Of a DNA stretch of 64,000 nucleotides, positions 50,501-64,000 are shown piece by piece. The DNA comes from Xestospongia muta (taxonomy: Eukaryota > Porifera > Demospongiae > Haplosclerida > Petrosiidae). Positions within the stretch are counted from its first letter, which is position 1; each line of letters opens with the position of its first letter. A program made the translations under genes and the position numbers. The notes beneath the pieces are model-generated. The model was not told the DNA's origin. It made no database searches and was given only the letters and a program-made list of their open reading frames with translations. Location of the stretch: the NCBI GenBank assembly GCA_963693285.1, contig OY848917.1, positions 26,661,745 to 26,725,744 on the forward strand, given 5' to 3'.

Positions 50501-53500
50501 TCCAAAAGAAATATGTGCTTGAAAGTTTCTAGCAACAGTTTGTTTATTCAAAAGCACATTGTCCAGTTCAAGCTCTTTGTACTGATTTTGTGACAAATCC
50601 TTTTTAGAGGTGTTGTTAGTTCAAGATTCCTGAAGCTAGTAAAAGTGTTAATATTTCAAAGATAGGAAGTTATTATTTGACAAACAATAATACTCCATTT
50701 GTTTTGACTTTGCATTCAGGAATGACTTTTTTGTGAGATTATACACAAACTTTTAATTATGGAGGTTGTAAAAAGAATACTTATAGCTGCCTAGCTATGC
50801 AGTCATATAAATTTTTGTTTGAGGATAATAACTAACATAAAACATGAAACTTGAGAAATTCTTTCAACTGTAGAAGTAAAAGAGTGATTACATATATTTT
50901 CAAATATAATAACAAAAGAAACCACAATTGATGGTTATTACATTTCAAGTGATTATTTTAAATTATGACAATTTATACAACTATATCATTACTAAGTTTT
51001 GATACTAGTATTTTTGTATTGGATTCATATATAATGTAGTATATACCAATGACAATGGTTTATTTATTATGTAGATAAAAATGAATGTTTAACTGGAAAT
51101 GGAGGATGCTCTCATCTATGTCATAATCATCCTGGTAGTTTCTCATGTTCATGTTATGGAGGATATAACTTAATTGACCAATTTTTATGTCAAGGTACTT
51201 TAAATACAATCATATTTAAGTCATAAACTATGTTTTTACTAAGTTGTAATAATTAAAATAATGATTTCAAATTAATCCCTTTGTCCTATAGATATCAATG
51301 AATGTTCAAATAACACACTTAATAATTGTGAACAAATCTGTAGGAATATTCCAGGAAATTATACATGTGATTGTCACTCTGGATACACACTGAATGATAA
51401 TCAAGCTACATGTAAACGTAAGTATTCAGTCACACTAATCAATATAATAAATATATTACAAACTGTATACCAATTCACTGTTAAAATGATTAATTTAATA
51501 AATATCTGCCGAGCATTCACAGATATTGTCATAGCTAGTGTGCCCACAGCATTCCTGTCAAATATCTGTCTCATTGACTGCCAACTTTTGCACCATGGAT
51601 TTTAGGGTTCTGTTGACACGCTCAACCATCCTGTCACATTGTGGGTGTTATGCTGTAGTACTCAAATTTTTAAATTCCAAATAGTTTATAGATGAGAGAG
51701 AAGATTAGTACCTTGGACTAATAAGGAAGCTTCTCCTTTAGACTATCAAATGACCCTAGGGCTTCAGTAAAACATACCATCCTTCCATGTCAGTCTATGA
51801 AAAGGCACAGCAACTTTGGTAAAGTGAGGAATGCATATTTGGTAATATAAGGCAAGGCCAAGAAATCACCTAACCTTGATTATAAAAGTAGGAATTTTGA
51901 GTTCTCTCACAGCTTCCTCACATCTAGATAATGGTTTAAGGCCACGATGTGTTATAAATATTTGACTACACTTGCTTAGCTTTAGCTTCAAGTTCTAACT
52001 AGACATGTATTAGGTGTTTAGACAATCAATGATGCATTTGTCATGCCTTGATTTGTGATAAAGACAATCATTTCTTGGACTCTGGACATACTTTGCCAAT
52101 ATCTAAAGACAAGGTCCATATTTGGATGATACTGCACCATGTCAAATTATGAACACACTTCTTCAGATAGGAGTTACTTGTCCACTGTGCCCATTTTTCA
52201 TGGACAGGTATTGTAAATACATTACCACCAAGTAAGTTTATTCTTTAATCCAATGAAAGTTTTTCAGTGTGAGGAGTTATATCTGGCTTTATGAAGAGAT
52301 GGAGTGGCTTAGAATAAAAACTCATTTTTTTATTATTAAAATGTGTTGTGTAGCATTTCCTAGCTCACTTTGTAATAGCATATTCTCCTCTGAATAGGAG
52401 TGATTCTCTTCATTTAGAGCTTCATTGGCATTCATTTCTAGAAAACTCCTCCCTTGTCTACCAGCCAACAACTTTATGTCCATCTTGGATTTTCACAAAA
52501 AATTGCATATTGTTCCACCATGTCTCGTGACATCTTTCATTTGATCAATTATTGTAGTTCATCAGCAGAACCTCTACTAGGTAGATTGAAATCATCATTG
52601 ATCATCTTCAGCCAAAATACTATAGTTCTCCTTGAGTTAAGAAGTAGAAGCTTGCCATATGGAAACATTGTTAATGTCCTCAATTTGCATTGTAAAATAT
52701 GTCATAAAAACAATATAAAAACAAATTTTCATGTTTTCGTGGGAAGCTCCACTATGGATATGGTGTTACACAATATAACCAGATAGTGAGGACTAGAAGC
52801 TTATCAGAAATAGTACAAGCAAAGAAATGTCAAGTTTGGGAGTTTGGGGATGCCTTTGAGATGAAATTGAATGTAGCACTGAGATAGTTGTTAGGGGGGG
52901 GAGCTGATAAAGGAACCATTATCAATATATTAGCTCCAGAGCATGAATTTAAAAGTAATGTCTTAGGTGTTCCATGTATGAAATTATATACAATGATGTA
53001 CTCCTCTATTTGTGTCAGTGACTAGTAACTCCGTCTTTCTTTATTATTTCTTTATTTCTTTATTATAAAACATTACATTTAAAATAATAAGTGATTTGTT
53101 ATAGTCACAGTAATTTTTAATTAAATGCAGTTCTTTGTGTCTGTTTTTGTATTTAATCATGTTTAATAGCTTAATACATAATACATACATATATTAACCA
53201 ACAAGAGAATAGCAAAATAGTTTACACATAAATAGCAACAGTTTAAGTACTTAAGTACTGCTAAAATATCCTAAGACATAGATATGATAGGTTGACTCTC
53301 CTTTTCTCTTATTTGTGCACTCCTATACGTGCTTTTATTACTCATAACGTGATCATAATATTAATTTATGAATAATAATAAGAAATGAATAATAATATAA
53401 TTATACTTTGTAAGTGTTTACTATGGCATCCATCAAATTATACCCTACAGTCCTAACTAAAATGAATTCGATTGTTTATACAGTTACTATTATTTGTTCT

Positions 53501-56500
53501 ATACATTATACATCTGTATATTTTGTAAACTATGGTATCTGTCAAATTATAATCTACAGTCCAAAATGAATACGATTGTTTACAGAATTATCACCAACAT
53601 GTTCTATAGACTATGTATTATGTATACATGACATCATTTTTCATTCTAAGATATTGATTAAATGTCAGTTAATAACCTTAACTACATGGATAGATAGATG
53701 ACCCACAAAATAACTGTTATTCTTATTACTAAGTTAAGTGTGACTATACTAGTGATTGTGTGTCCACTAAGAACACTACACTTGTTGGAAGTTATATATA
53801 GAATACAGATATAATGTTGACACAAAAACATAAACTATCTGCAAAATCTCCAGTCTATAAAATGGGTTAAGTGACTGTCAACAAGTTAAAACACTTATTG
53901 ATTTTTGCAACGGAATTACTATTAAACAATAATACAACTTATATTTACAATTATAATCATGACTTTTTTTTGTAGTTCGAGAATGTGAAAGATTGTACTC
54001 TCCATTTAATGGTACTCTTGTTTGTTCTAATGATAATCATGCCACTAATACCACATGTACTACATCATGTGATGTGGGATATCAACTTGTGGGCACATCT
54101 TATCGTGTATGTTCACAAAATGGAAGCTGGTCAGGAAAGAGAGCATATTGTTCACCACTTCAATGTCCTGATCCTATACCACCTGAGAATGGATTTATAC
54201 AACTACCTTGTTCTAATGATTTTACTACAGAATGTAAAATAAGATGTTTCTTTAGGTTTGAGCTAATTGGAAATGAGACAATTAAATGTGTCTTGTCTAA
54301 GGAGAGTAATACTACTGTTATGTGGACTACATCATCTGTCACTTGTCAAAGTAAGAATTTAAATTTTATAAAGTTTAGATGAATAAAATAGATTATAGTG
54401 TTAATTTGAACTGGATTAAAGTAATGAAAATATTTTCTAGCCTGCTTGAAGCACATATCTTTAAAACATTTCTCATTATGCTATACTTGAATTGCTAGCT
54501 TATTTTTATATTCATTTCACTTATTTCAGGAAAATCAGTTTGTACAAACACAACATGTAAGCATGGAGGAAAGTGTATCCGAATATCTGATGATGACTTT
54601 ATATGTAATTGTACTGGAACTTTTTATGAAGGAAAAACATGTGACAAGGGACTAATTGTAACTACAGATGTTACCAAATTAAAAATAATTACAGGTCAAA
54701 TTTATGATTTTCAAGTTTTTGCTAAGCCTGACGAAACACTTATTGTCTCACCTTACATTTCTGGAAAATTGGCCTGTATTGTAGATTTAGGAACAGCTGT
54801 ATATTTCAATCCATGTAATGTGCCATTAACAAGAGATGCTAATAGTATGAAGTTTTCCATGAGTGTTTTTTATCCTGGATTGTATTTTCTGACATTATCA
54901 CTGTCAGGGGAGGATGCCAAACACTTTACAAAACCTGCTCCTATACCAATTATTGTGGATTCATCATTAGAGTCTGAATATTTTAAAACATTTTCTCACC
55001 TTCAACCAAGCTGCTGTGTATTAAAAAATGACCAACTTCTTCTATGTGGAGTATTACCTGAACTAAATCCACAGTTAGTATCATCATGTGGTTGGCACAT
55101 AGAGAATAATAAAACAAATTACACATTTGGTATAACATATTCCAAACTGAACAATGTCACATTCCCTGTTTCTGTCGCTGGTTTAAACATCTCAGAAGGA
55201 GATATAAAATTACCACAAGGAAATGGCATATGTGATGATTGTAAAGGAATGTTAATGAACATTAACAAATATCCAGAAAATAAATGTTACATGTATCAAC
55301 CAACTGGAGAAGACTCAAGAGAATTTGTAACTCGTCAATCATTGTCTATAGCGTTTGTTAATGAAGCTCGAAATAAGCTCCTCCCTTCATGGATTGACTT
55401 AGAAGTAACTCCTGATAGTGAGACACTTACTAAGGTATCAGAAACAGACTATAAGATCACTTTAGCTACTACAACAGATGTTACCATAACTCCTGGATGT
55501 GAGTCAATCATCATTGACTCTGTTGGTCAATTTGGTGTTCTCCAACATGATGGTCCTTTGAACCTAACCTTGCAAACATCAAGAATTAATTATGAAGATA
55601 CACATATTCCATCTCCTACTAGAGGATCTTCTGTCTGTATTGCTGTTAACTTGTGTCTGGGTGAAAACTCACCTGTCTATATTGGAATACCCAGTTCTGC
55701 TCAAATGTCTATTCAGGAAATTTCGTTTATCCACGACTATGTTAAGAGAGGATGGAACATTATATTCCACAGTGTTACTGTTCATAAAATACCACCTTCA
55801 TTTCATTTATTTGTGAATTTTTGGAATGGAATTCTTTATAACTACACGCCTTCATTATTTCAAAGAAACCTTGTTCTTATCATGGAAACAAGTGGATTAT
55901 TCACATATAGACACACTGAGGTCTCATTCTTTTTCTTTGGTAAGTTATCACATGACTATGTTGTAGATAAAACCAAGGTAAGTATTAGTATTATTAAATA
56001 GACTAACAGATTTTTTATTCCTATTGCTAGGTTCTTCAAGCTAATTCATTTGGTAAATGGACTATATCTGTAACATCACTCATTAACAGTGTTAATGAAG
56101 CATTGACACTAAGTAATGTATCTACCAATGCCTTCTTTTACTATAACAGTGAGTTCTAATATAATTCAACTATAATTATGTGATGTATGATGTTTTATAG
56201 GTTCTGAAGTTTCTACTTGTAATCCAAAAAAGTCTCCATCTGGAATAGCTATTAAAGTCTCATATATCCCACGTCAAGGACAACCATTTTATCGCAGGCT
56301 CTTTCAATTACCATATGACACTCCCCATTGTCCTGTAGATATGTTTATTGCTTTAGACTCCAACAAAAATATGAGTGGTCTCAGTTTGTATTCAGATTGC
56401 ATTGATATATTGTACAACAACCTTCTCTTTCAAAAGTTAGCTCATCGCATGTACATACCAATGGTTCCACAAACCCTCTGTAACCAACCAACTAATTTTA

Positions 56501-59500
56501 CTGCTATGTTTCCTGATCTTCAAAGTTTTGGTCTCATTATACATTCTACTATACGTGACTCAAGTAATAGTTATCTTCCTCTTGGTACTTACTTTAAACT
56601 ATTACAAGGATATGATGGTACAGCAATGTCTCTAGCATACTTTCGCTTATCAGCTACCAAAGTGGGCTTATTATACTCTGTTCAAGTCAATGTTATGGAT
56701 ACCTCATTTATAACAAAAGTAATTCTTAAAGACAATGAATTATCTTTTACAGGATCTGGTAACATATACAACAAATACTTGTATTATGCCAATTTACATG
56801 GAAAATCATCTGTTACAATATCATTGTGGAATGAATTGAATTTAGAGATCAATGGTTGGTTTCCTAGATTTCCTAAAGGATTCATTGATATTTTACAAGA
56901 TAATGTTCATAAAACAATTAAGCAAAAAGCTGAGAATGCAAAGGAGAGAAAAACAAATGCTGATTCACAACATTCTATGTCAATGGAGTCATTCAAAGCA
57001 GCTAAATTATCACTAAATAATGCTAAACAAAAATTTAATGATGCTCAAAATAAATACAAAGAAAGTCAAAAGAAGGTTGAAACTGCCACTACAAGTTTAA
57101 GACTAGCTGAAGAAGTACTTGCTAATCAAACTGATGAACTTAAAGATGCAGAAACTGCTCTCAATACTCTTTGCCAAGTCCAAGTCTGTCCACCACAGTG
57201 TGTTCCTGCTACACGTACTCGAACTGTTTATGAAGATGTTAACATCACTGTTGTTGGCTTTTGTGAGTCTATTTGCAATGTAACTACTTATATTAGAGTA
57301 GAACCATTTCATGTGCCTACAACCAAGTGGATGTTTATTGAATGCTGTGATATTGTTCCATTTCCTTGCCCCAATGTTGATAATTGCTATATGCCTCAAA
57401 ATATTTGTCGTTCGTTGTGTAAGCAAGTTCCAGCAATCAAACCTGTTTTTCACTATTCTGCAGTAATGCAAACAAGACCATGTTATATTTCATGTAATAA
57501 AAGTGTATATAACACCACTATAGAAAGAACTGAGACATATACTGATTCTTGTGCTGAGACAGTTCCTGGAACTAATTGCAGTGCCAAAAACAAAATGTGT
57601 GAGAATGAAAGAGAAAGAGTTTTGAACCTCATAGAACAAAAACGACAAGGTTTGACTGAACCACTTAGACTGAGAAATCAAGCAAGAAGGAATTTATCTC
57701 GAGCAGGAACTGAAGTAATGAGAGCAGCTTTAAACAAAATGAATGAAGAACAGAAATTACAAGCTGCACAGACAGAATATAATGTAGCAGAAAAAGTCAA
57801 TAATGCATCCAATGTGAACTATTTGGCAATTTTGAATATTATCAAAGATGATCTCAAACTACTCAACCTCACTGAAAAACATAATCTCATAGATATATTT
57901 AATGTAACAAATATAACGTTTTCTATCACCATGAGAACTCAATCATTTAATACCATTCCTATAAACATCATTTTTGACTGCTCCTATCTTCAACAACAAT
58001 TTATGTTTACAACATTATACAACTTTGAGGAAATGCAAATTGACTTACTTGTTGATGATATTATTGACTATATCCTTGAAAAAAATGGGAGCTCACTTAA
58101 CAATCGTCGTAAAAGAGCTGAAGACAAAAAGGATCGTCAACAACAATTTGAGATTCATTGTGCAGAACTGACAAGCATAGACAAGTTTCTTCAATATCTC
58201 TCTCAATCATTAAATGATGCATTGTCACTTTATCAAAGACTTCATCAAGATATTACAGAATTGTTACAGAATCTTTCAAATCTCTCTAATGCAACATCTG
58301 ACCCTACAACACTTGCTGTAGATTACAGTAGTTTGAAAGATCTCTTTAATGTCACTCAAAATGAAATTGACCAGGAACCGACTGTTGATCTTAAAGATAG
58401 TGTTCTTGATGCCGTCTTAGACACATATGATGATATTCAAAGATCTGCTGGTGATCTATTAGCCAATTTAAATCAAACAATTTTCAGACAGTGGCAAAGT
58501 GAAATAGAATCATCATTATTATCAAATGGAGCTATTGGTGATAGAGAATGTTATGGTTTTAATGACTGCCTTCAAGTCTTAATTAGTTTATTAGATGATT
58601 TAATTATATTTGGACCTCCTGATTTAACCTCTAATATACGATCAAAATTTCCATCAGCAACTAATACCCTTGTGATGATTGCTCTGTTCCAGAACCTTAC
58701 AATTGGGAATGCTCTTGATAAGATCTCTCCTGTCATTGACATTGTTAACAATATGAACAAGACAGGTTACTGGTGTGCTACCCCACCCACATTCATCACA
58801 CAACCAACCGTGGAAACAAATGTATCAATTGGTGGCAACCTAACATTGGCTTGTCTAGGACAGTCATCTTTACCATTAACCTATCAATGGAGGAAAGACA
58901 GTATCCTCATACCTGATGCTAATAAACCTACTTTGATTGTCACAAACTTCCAAATATTTGATGAAGGCAATTATACCTGTAATATTATCAATGATGTTGG
59001 TACAATACGTTCTACTAATGCTAGTGTTCAAATGTTTGAATTACCAAAGTTCTATCTTACACCTATTTCTATCATAACATACATTGGTGACATCAATGGA
59101 GCTCACTTTACTTGCAATGCTACCTCTAGACCAGATCCAGGTTGGAAATGGTATCACAGAGCTACTGAAAACAGTGCATGGACTGAAATACCTGATGAAG
59201 AAACAAATGAACTCTTGATACGTAATCCTACTAGGTCACATGAAGGGTGGTACAGATGTTTAGTATATAATTATCATGGGAACCTATCGTCAGATTCTGT
59301 ATCTCTACGTCTTGTCACAGTAACAACCAAACTGTTTGCTTCTCCTATTGACTTCACAATGACTGTCATGAATAAAACAGATAATGATGACAAGAAAAGA
59401 AATGTATTGGTATATAAAAGAGAAAACACGTCTATTGAAGATATCATATTGAATGCTATTAACAATGCTGTTGATCTTGGTTTTGTGACTATAGAACAGT

Positions 59501-62500
59501 TTCGAGTAGAGAATAATTCTGATGTTGAAATCATTGTTCATTTTCTACTAGTTTCAATGAACACCACAGTTCCTACAACAGGTCAACTATCTGTAGGATA
59601 TATTGTATTGGGACTTATAGCAGCAAAAGAACAATTAGATCAAGTAGAGAATTTATTATCAGATCATTTTGAATCTAATGGCTTAGAATTGATGGATGAC
59701 AAATCAAATTACAAATATAATGATGGTTCTTTTACCGTGCGTACACCAATCATTATTTGCCCTCAAGGCCAAGGACTGCATTCAAATAGATTACATTGTG
59801 GTAAGTTATAACACTATATGTTGTGATCTTTATAAATTATGAAATTTATCTCATATTTTAGTTGATTGTCTTGAAGGACAACATCAAGTTCAGATGACAG
59901 AGACTAGAATTGTAGAAGATCATACAATAATTGAAGTAGTACCTCAATGTGAAGACTGTCCACTGAATACATATCAAAATACAGCAGGAGGAGAAAAGTG
60001 TATCCCTTGTCCTCAAGGTCATATTACATACTCAACTGGTACTAAGTCAAAAGATGGTTGTATTGGTAAGTAATGAAGAGATGTATGATTTATTATGTAT
60101 ACTATACAATGATGTTTATATAGCTATTTGTCCAATAAATCATTATTCCCCTACTGGTTTGGCTCCTTGTGAACGTTGTCTAAAAGGAACTTATCAACCT
60201 GATATTGGAAAATCATTTTGTTTTCCATGTAGAAGTGACCTGGATAATTACAACTGTATTATCAGTAAGAGACAGATTGTATAAAGTATTTATTTGAAAT
60301 GTTCTTATTTAGATTGTCCTAGAAATATTACTTACTGGACATGTAACATTGATCCATGTGTATCAAGCACATGTTCAAACTATCCAGATGCTCAATGTAT
60401 TAGTAATTTTTGTGGTGACTGTCAGAGAAGATTTATTTATCAAGGACAGGATGTTACTAATGTGTGCTGTAAGTCATATTAAACAAAGACAATTATCATT
60501 TATTTATTCTTTATAATTGCAATGCTCTATTTTAATATTATATCAATGTAGACTGTCCATCTAATATGGTTGTGATCCCTTGTTCAAGGAGTTGCGTGCC
60601 AACTTGTCAGAATCATCAACCTAACAATTGTATTAAGCCAATAGATTGTGTACCAACTTGTGGTTGTCCTGATGGCTCAGTATTTGATGAGAAGACTCAG
60701 AAATGTGTTATACTTCATGAATGTGGTAAGCACTTCATATTTTAGTAATATAAGAAACAAAAATTAATCAAATGATAGAACATTTAAATAAAGTTTGTGT
60801 TATGGTTTATCTTTTTTTTAGATACTTGTAGTCTAGCTGCTAATTCTGGGTCATGTCATGGTAAATATCCACGATGGTTCTTTAATTCAACATCTAGTCA
60901 CTGTGAACTATTTCCATATGGTGGATGTGATGGTAATAGTAATAGATTTACTACATTAAAAGAATGTATTGACACTTGTGGTAAGTATAATATATAATAG
61001 TTTAAGACATCAGTCATTTGGTGTTTGTTTTTATTAGGCTGTTCATCTGGTAGAATATCTCAAAATTGTACAAACAATCCTTGTTCTACTTCACAATGTC
61101 CTACATTTCCTAGTGCTGTTTGTGAAATAGATAAATGTACCAATAATTGCTCTACTAGACATTTTGTTGCATTTAAAGAAGTCACAGATATTTGTGGTAA
61201 GCATGTAATAACATGACATCGAAGTTCACAATACAAACGAGTTGTCACTAAATTTCTAAGAGCTCTAATAAATAATAAGTTAATATTTATTATCAATTAT
61301 TGTCTACTTTTTTGTTATGTCACATGTCTCCTAACAAAGAGTGTAAAAGTATTGACAAAAAGACTCATTGTATTAGGTTGCCCTGAAATATGTCATTATA
61401 CATTCTTTCACAGATGTTTGTACACTTCCTGTTCAGACTGGTCCATGCAATAATAGTTTGAGTCGTTGGTTTTTTAACAATGAGTTAGGACGTTGTCAGA
61501 AGTTCCTATATGGTGGATGTGAGGGTAACAGGAACAACTTTAACAATTTAAAGGAATGTATTCAGATATGTGGTAAGTAACAACATATCATGTGTGTAAT
61601 ACTGAGCATATATCCTAAAGTTATGGCATCAATTTATATGTATCCACTAATTAAGACCTTCAAATTTTGTCCTTATTTGTAGTATTATGGTTTTCTAAAC
61701 GTTGTATGCACACATATATTTATTTATCATAGGTTCATCATGTGCATCTGATGTTAAAAAAGTATCATGTCTCAGTGATCCTTGTGGAACAGCTAGTTGT
61801 CCCAATCATCTCAATAGTGTGTGTGTATCTAGTTCATGTGGACAATGTTCAGCTCATTTCTACAATAGTTCTGGTGTGAATGTAACTAACACATGTAGTA
61901 AGTATTTGTTCTCATTATGATTGAATGATGTTTGCCATTTGTTCTTTTATAGCAACATGTCCTCCTAACAAACCTCCCATTAGCTGTCCTATTAATCCTT
62001 GTGATCATCAATCCTGTCCTCAATATCCTAATGCTAGCTGTATAGTTGATAGATGTGGTCAATGTAAAGCTAAATTCATTGTCAATCAAGAAGATGTCAC
62101 TGATCAATGTGGTACATTATAGTTAATATAAATGACAAGTATATTATTGAAATATCCTGTCTTAGGTATGTGTCCATTTAAAGGAGAGATATTTAAACCA
62201 TGTGTTGCATCATGTCGTCAAAACTGTACTAGTGTATTACTAAAAGAACAAGTTATTTGTTCACCAGTTTGTGTTCCAGGTTGTGATTGTCCAGCTGGTC
62301 AAGTAAGACCATCTCAATATAATTGCTGATTGTAAATTAAAATATTAAGTAAATAAGTTATATTTTGTTATTTTCATATATTACTACAGGTACTAGATGA
62401 GACTTCTAAAAAGTGTGTCTATCCTGATGAGTGTCCATGTCCTTCTTGTGAACCTATATCTCAAAACTGTTCTAATATTATTAACTCTTCTGATGACAAA

Positions 62501-63515
62501 TGTAGTTGTCCTATATGTGGAGGTATTATCAATGACATACTATAGACTATTAACCGCTGTTTTGTTAAATATTAGATTGTTCTATTGAAGGTCAGGTTTA
62601 TAAAACAAGTGGAACATGTTCTCGTACATGTACAACATTTCACTTACAATGTGCCATTGATAATGTTCCTGGTTGTACTTGTCCTAATGGACAGGTTATT
62701 GATGAAGAGAATGGACGTTGTGTATATCCCCAGGAATGTCCAAGTGAGTAGGGGTTATGAAATATTGACTTACACAAATTTAAATGATATCATTAATAAG
62801 ACTATCACTAGCATATTTATTTATGATCAAATTCTTTTGTTTTTATTTAGAGCCTGATCCCTGTACTCTACCTCCATACAAGGGACCTTGTAATGGTCGC
62901 ATTTTAAGATATTTTTATAATACTACCAGTCAAAAATGTGAGCAGTTCTATTATGGTGGTTGTTTAGCTAATCAAAACAACTTCTATTCATTATCTGTTT
63001 GTGAAGAAAAATGCAGCAGTAAGTTTTTATTACAAGTGGATGTAGACTCAGTATTAATTATATTATCATACACTGTAGAATGTCCCCCAACCTGTTCTCT
63101 TGAGTATTGTACAATTAAAAGAGGAGCTGTATGCTCAATGTAAGTATATTGTCTTTATAAAAATGAACATATTCATTTTATGTTTTAGACCCTCTCTTCA
63201 ACAATCATCCTGTCCAGGTGGATGTAATGTGTCTAATTGTTTTGCATGTTACTTTTCTTATAACACTCTACCATTTCCTGAGGAAGCAGAATCATGTCCT
63301 GCAACTTGTCCAGTGGTTAGAGAGGAACTAGATAAAAACTGTTTGAAACTGTGGGGACGTTGTGTACGTAAAGTCTATTCCAGGTTATATAACCAGGTAA
63401 ATAATGTTGTCTACTTATAATACAATCATGTGAACATTTTTAGATTCAGCCACATGAAAGGACATCTGCCAATTTCCATTGTTGGAAATATCCTTGTAAT
63501 AACATGCAGTCTTGA
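47540..63515 (+). CDS. giant secreted NIDO/EGF/sushi/Ig/TIL/Kunitz mosaic protein 2
   Basis: Same 32 exons and phases as mosaic 1, 3206 residues: 47540-47597, 47648-47781, 47974-48282, 48339-48570, 48624-48716, 48783-48875, 49067-49186, 49235-49354, 49405-49527, 49621-49749, 51075-51194, 51292-51417, 53976-54350, 54530-55977, 56031-56148, 56201-59800, 59862-60065, 60124-60264, 60313-60468, 60552-60725, 60822-60980, 61038-61196, 61414-61572, 61733-61897, 61953-62111, 62166-62302, 62390-62522, 62576-62743, 62851-63018, 63079-63139, 63189-63396, 63444-63515. Signal peptide [19 protein letters not shown]. Length differs from mosaic 1 only in exons 3 (+15), 4 (+3), 5 (-3) and 16 (+6), all multiples of three. 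The NIDO part is the most diverged; the Ig part is nearly identical. The RRKR site is kept at 58105-58116. No stop or frameshift was found, so it is judged functional. AATAAA follows at 63831. Confidence 0.9.
49910..50320. repeat. minisatellite in intron 10 of mosaic 2
   Basis: Diverged array of the unit seen at 21836-22196, with extra 'ttattgaattaacta' variants and a different copy number. Confidence 0.75.
51500..51800 (-). mobile_element. Ty3/Gypsy-like relic in intron 12 of mosaic 2
   Basis: The minus strand reads [16 protein letters not shown] (about 51648-51601), the integrase core-end signature of Ty3/Gypsy elements, with stops nearby. Further 5' on that strand (51776-51715) is [13 protein letters not shown], like the FxxLKxxL region near reverse transcriptase/RNase H. 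The order fits one decayed element with an internal deletion. Confidence 0.6.
51801..52570 (-). other. copy-2-specific intron segment, long coding-like minus-strand stretch
   Basis: Absent from copy 1, which jumps from the equivalent of about 51595 to 52577. The minus strand has long stretches with few stops (for example [20 protein letters not shown]), suggesting more of the decayed retroelement. No domain was identified. Confidence 0.35.
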
Positions 63516-64000
63516 TTTATGTAGCAGTACCAGTAATATTACAATTGTAGCAGTAGTAGTAGACTAGTAGTAGTAATTAGTTGCATTAGTATTAGTTTGT
63601 GATAGTACTGGTAGTAGAAATATCTTTAGTACATTATTAGTTTTGTAGTTATTTCATTGTTCTTAATTTTGATATTCATTCAAATATAACATTAAATGAC
63701 AAGTTAATAATAGTGAGATAAAAAAGTTTATGACATCACAGTGACCAAAGAAAGAAGAATTCAAGCACACAATATTGCTAATTGCAATGAGTGTTCTATT
63801 GACATTAGGTGTGTGTATACGCAGTACTACAATAAATTTATTCGTACCTCATTTTTGTCAATATCTAATTAAAGAGAACTCAAATTCCACAAATCAGCTA
63901 AACCACTCATGATATGTCAAATGTTCATTTATTGATTCTTCTTAAAAGTCAGTTATATTTTTTATGAGTCTATGACCATTATTGTAATTTAATGAACTTG
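63516..64000. other. 3' flank of mosaic 2
   Basis: Homologous to the flank after mosaic 1, with (GTA)n near 63551-63575 and AATAAA at 63831-63836. No coding sequence was seen up to the window end. Confidence 0.6.

Noticed and set aside
53985..54242. 85-codon plus ORF rich in Leu/Met
   Set aside because: Out-of-frame shadow of the two sushi domains.
47540..63515. Mosaic 2 as a pseudogene because its neighbour CWF19L1 is dead
   Set aside because: All 32 exons are open, splice sites are canonical and length changes are multiples of three.

Overview
The window is nuclear DNA from an animal, and a demosponge such as Amphimedon is the best guess. The reasons are AT-rich sequence, many 45-100 bp GT-AG introns, a cytoplasmic tyrosine kinase of unusual layout, a clear metazoan CWF19L1, and very large secreted NIDO/EGF/sushi/Ig/Kunitz mosaics. 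The species is inferred. The exon models below were built by hand from splice sites, reading phase and comparison of the duplicated copies.

Layout. (1) 1-9.25 kb: two minus-strand paralogues share the same PH-domain exons. The left one is cut by the window edge (191-1797). The right one is a complete PH + Pro/Gln linker + tyrosine kinase without SH2 or SH3 (6008-9253). An eight-helix membrane protein of unknown family (4530-5719, plus) lies between them. (2) 9.25-19.1 kb: a 295 bp divergent promoter region, then a complete 16-exon CWF19L1 (9549-19129). Its introns hold two terminal-inverted-repeat elements, a long CT microsatellite that serves as the pyrimidine tract of exon 12, and a possible tiny antisense gene. 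(3) 19.6-34.6 kb: NIDO mosaic gene 1, 32 exons, 3199 residues. (4) 34.6-41.6 kb: scrambled duplication debris: a fragment of CWF19L1 intron 11 fused to intact 3' exons of a third NIDO mosaic copy, a decayed CWF19L1 exon 14-15 fragment, and a Ty3/Gypsy-like relic. (5) 41.6-63.5 kb: a second copy of the CWF19L1 + NIDO unit. Here CWF19L1 is a pseudogene that has lost exons 2-5, 8 and 13 and carries frameshifts. The NIDO mosaic (47540-63515, 3206 residues) is intact with the same 32 exons in the same phases.

The NIDO mosaics look like a tandem family of secreted extracellular proteins. In order they carry: signal peptide, NIDO, two EGFs, six calcium-binding-type EGFs, two sushi domains, an EGF, an unrecognised ~700-residue region, a coiled coil, a Cys-rich block, a second coiled coil, a furin-like RRKR site, two Ig domains, ephrin-receptor-like Cys repeats, then a C-terminal string of TIL, Kunitz and an 8-cysteine module I cannot name. 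No transmembrane segment is visible. The duplication kept both mosaics open while one CWF19L1 decayed, as expected if CWF19L1 is needed once and the mosaics benefit from copy number. The most novel items are the mosaic itself, its 8-Cys module, the intact orphan 3' exon cassette at 35.7-38.5 kb with a possible Ser-Gly microexon, and the PH-only tyrosine kinase.
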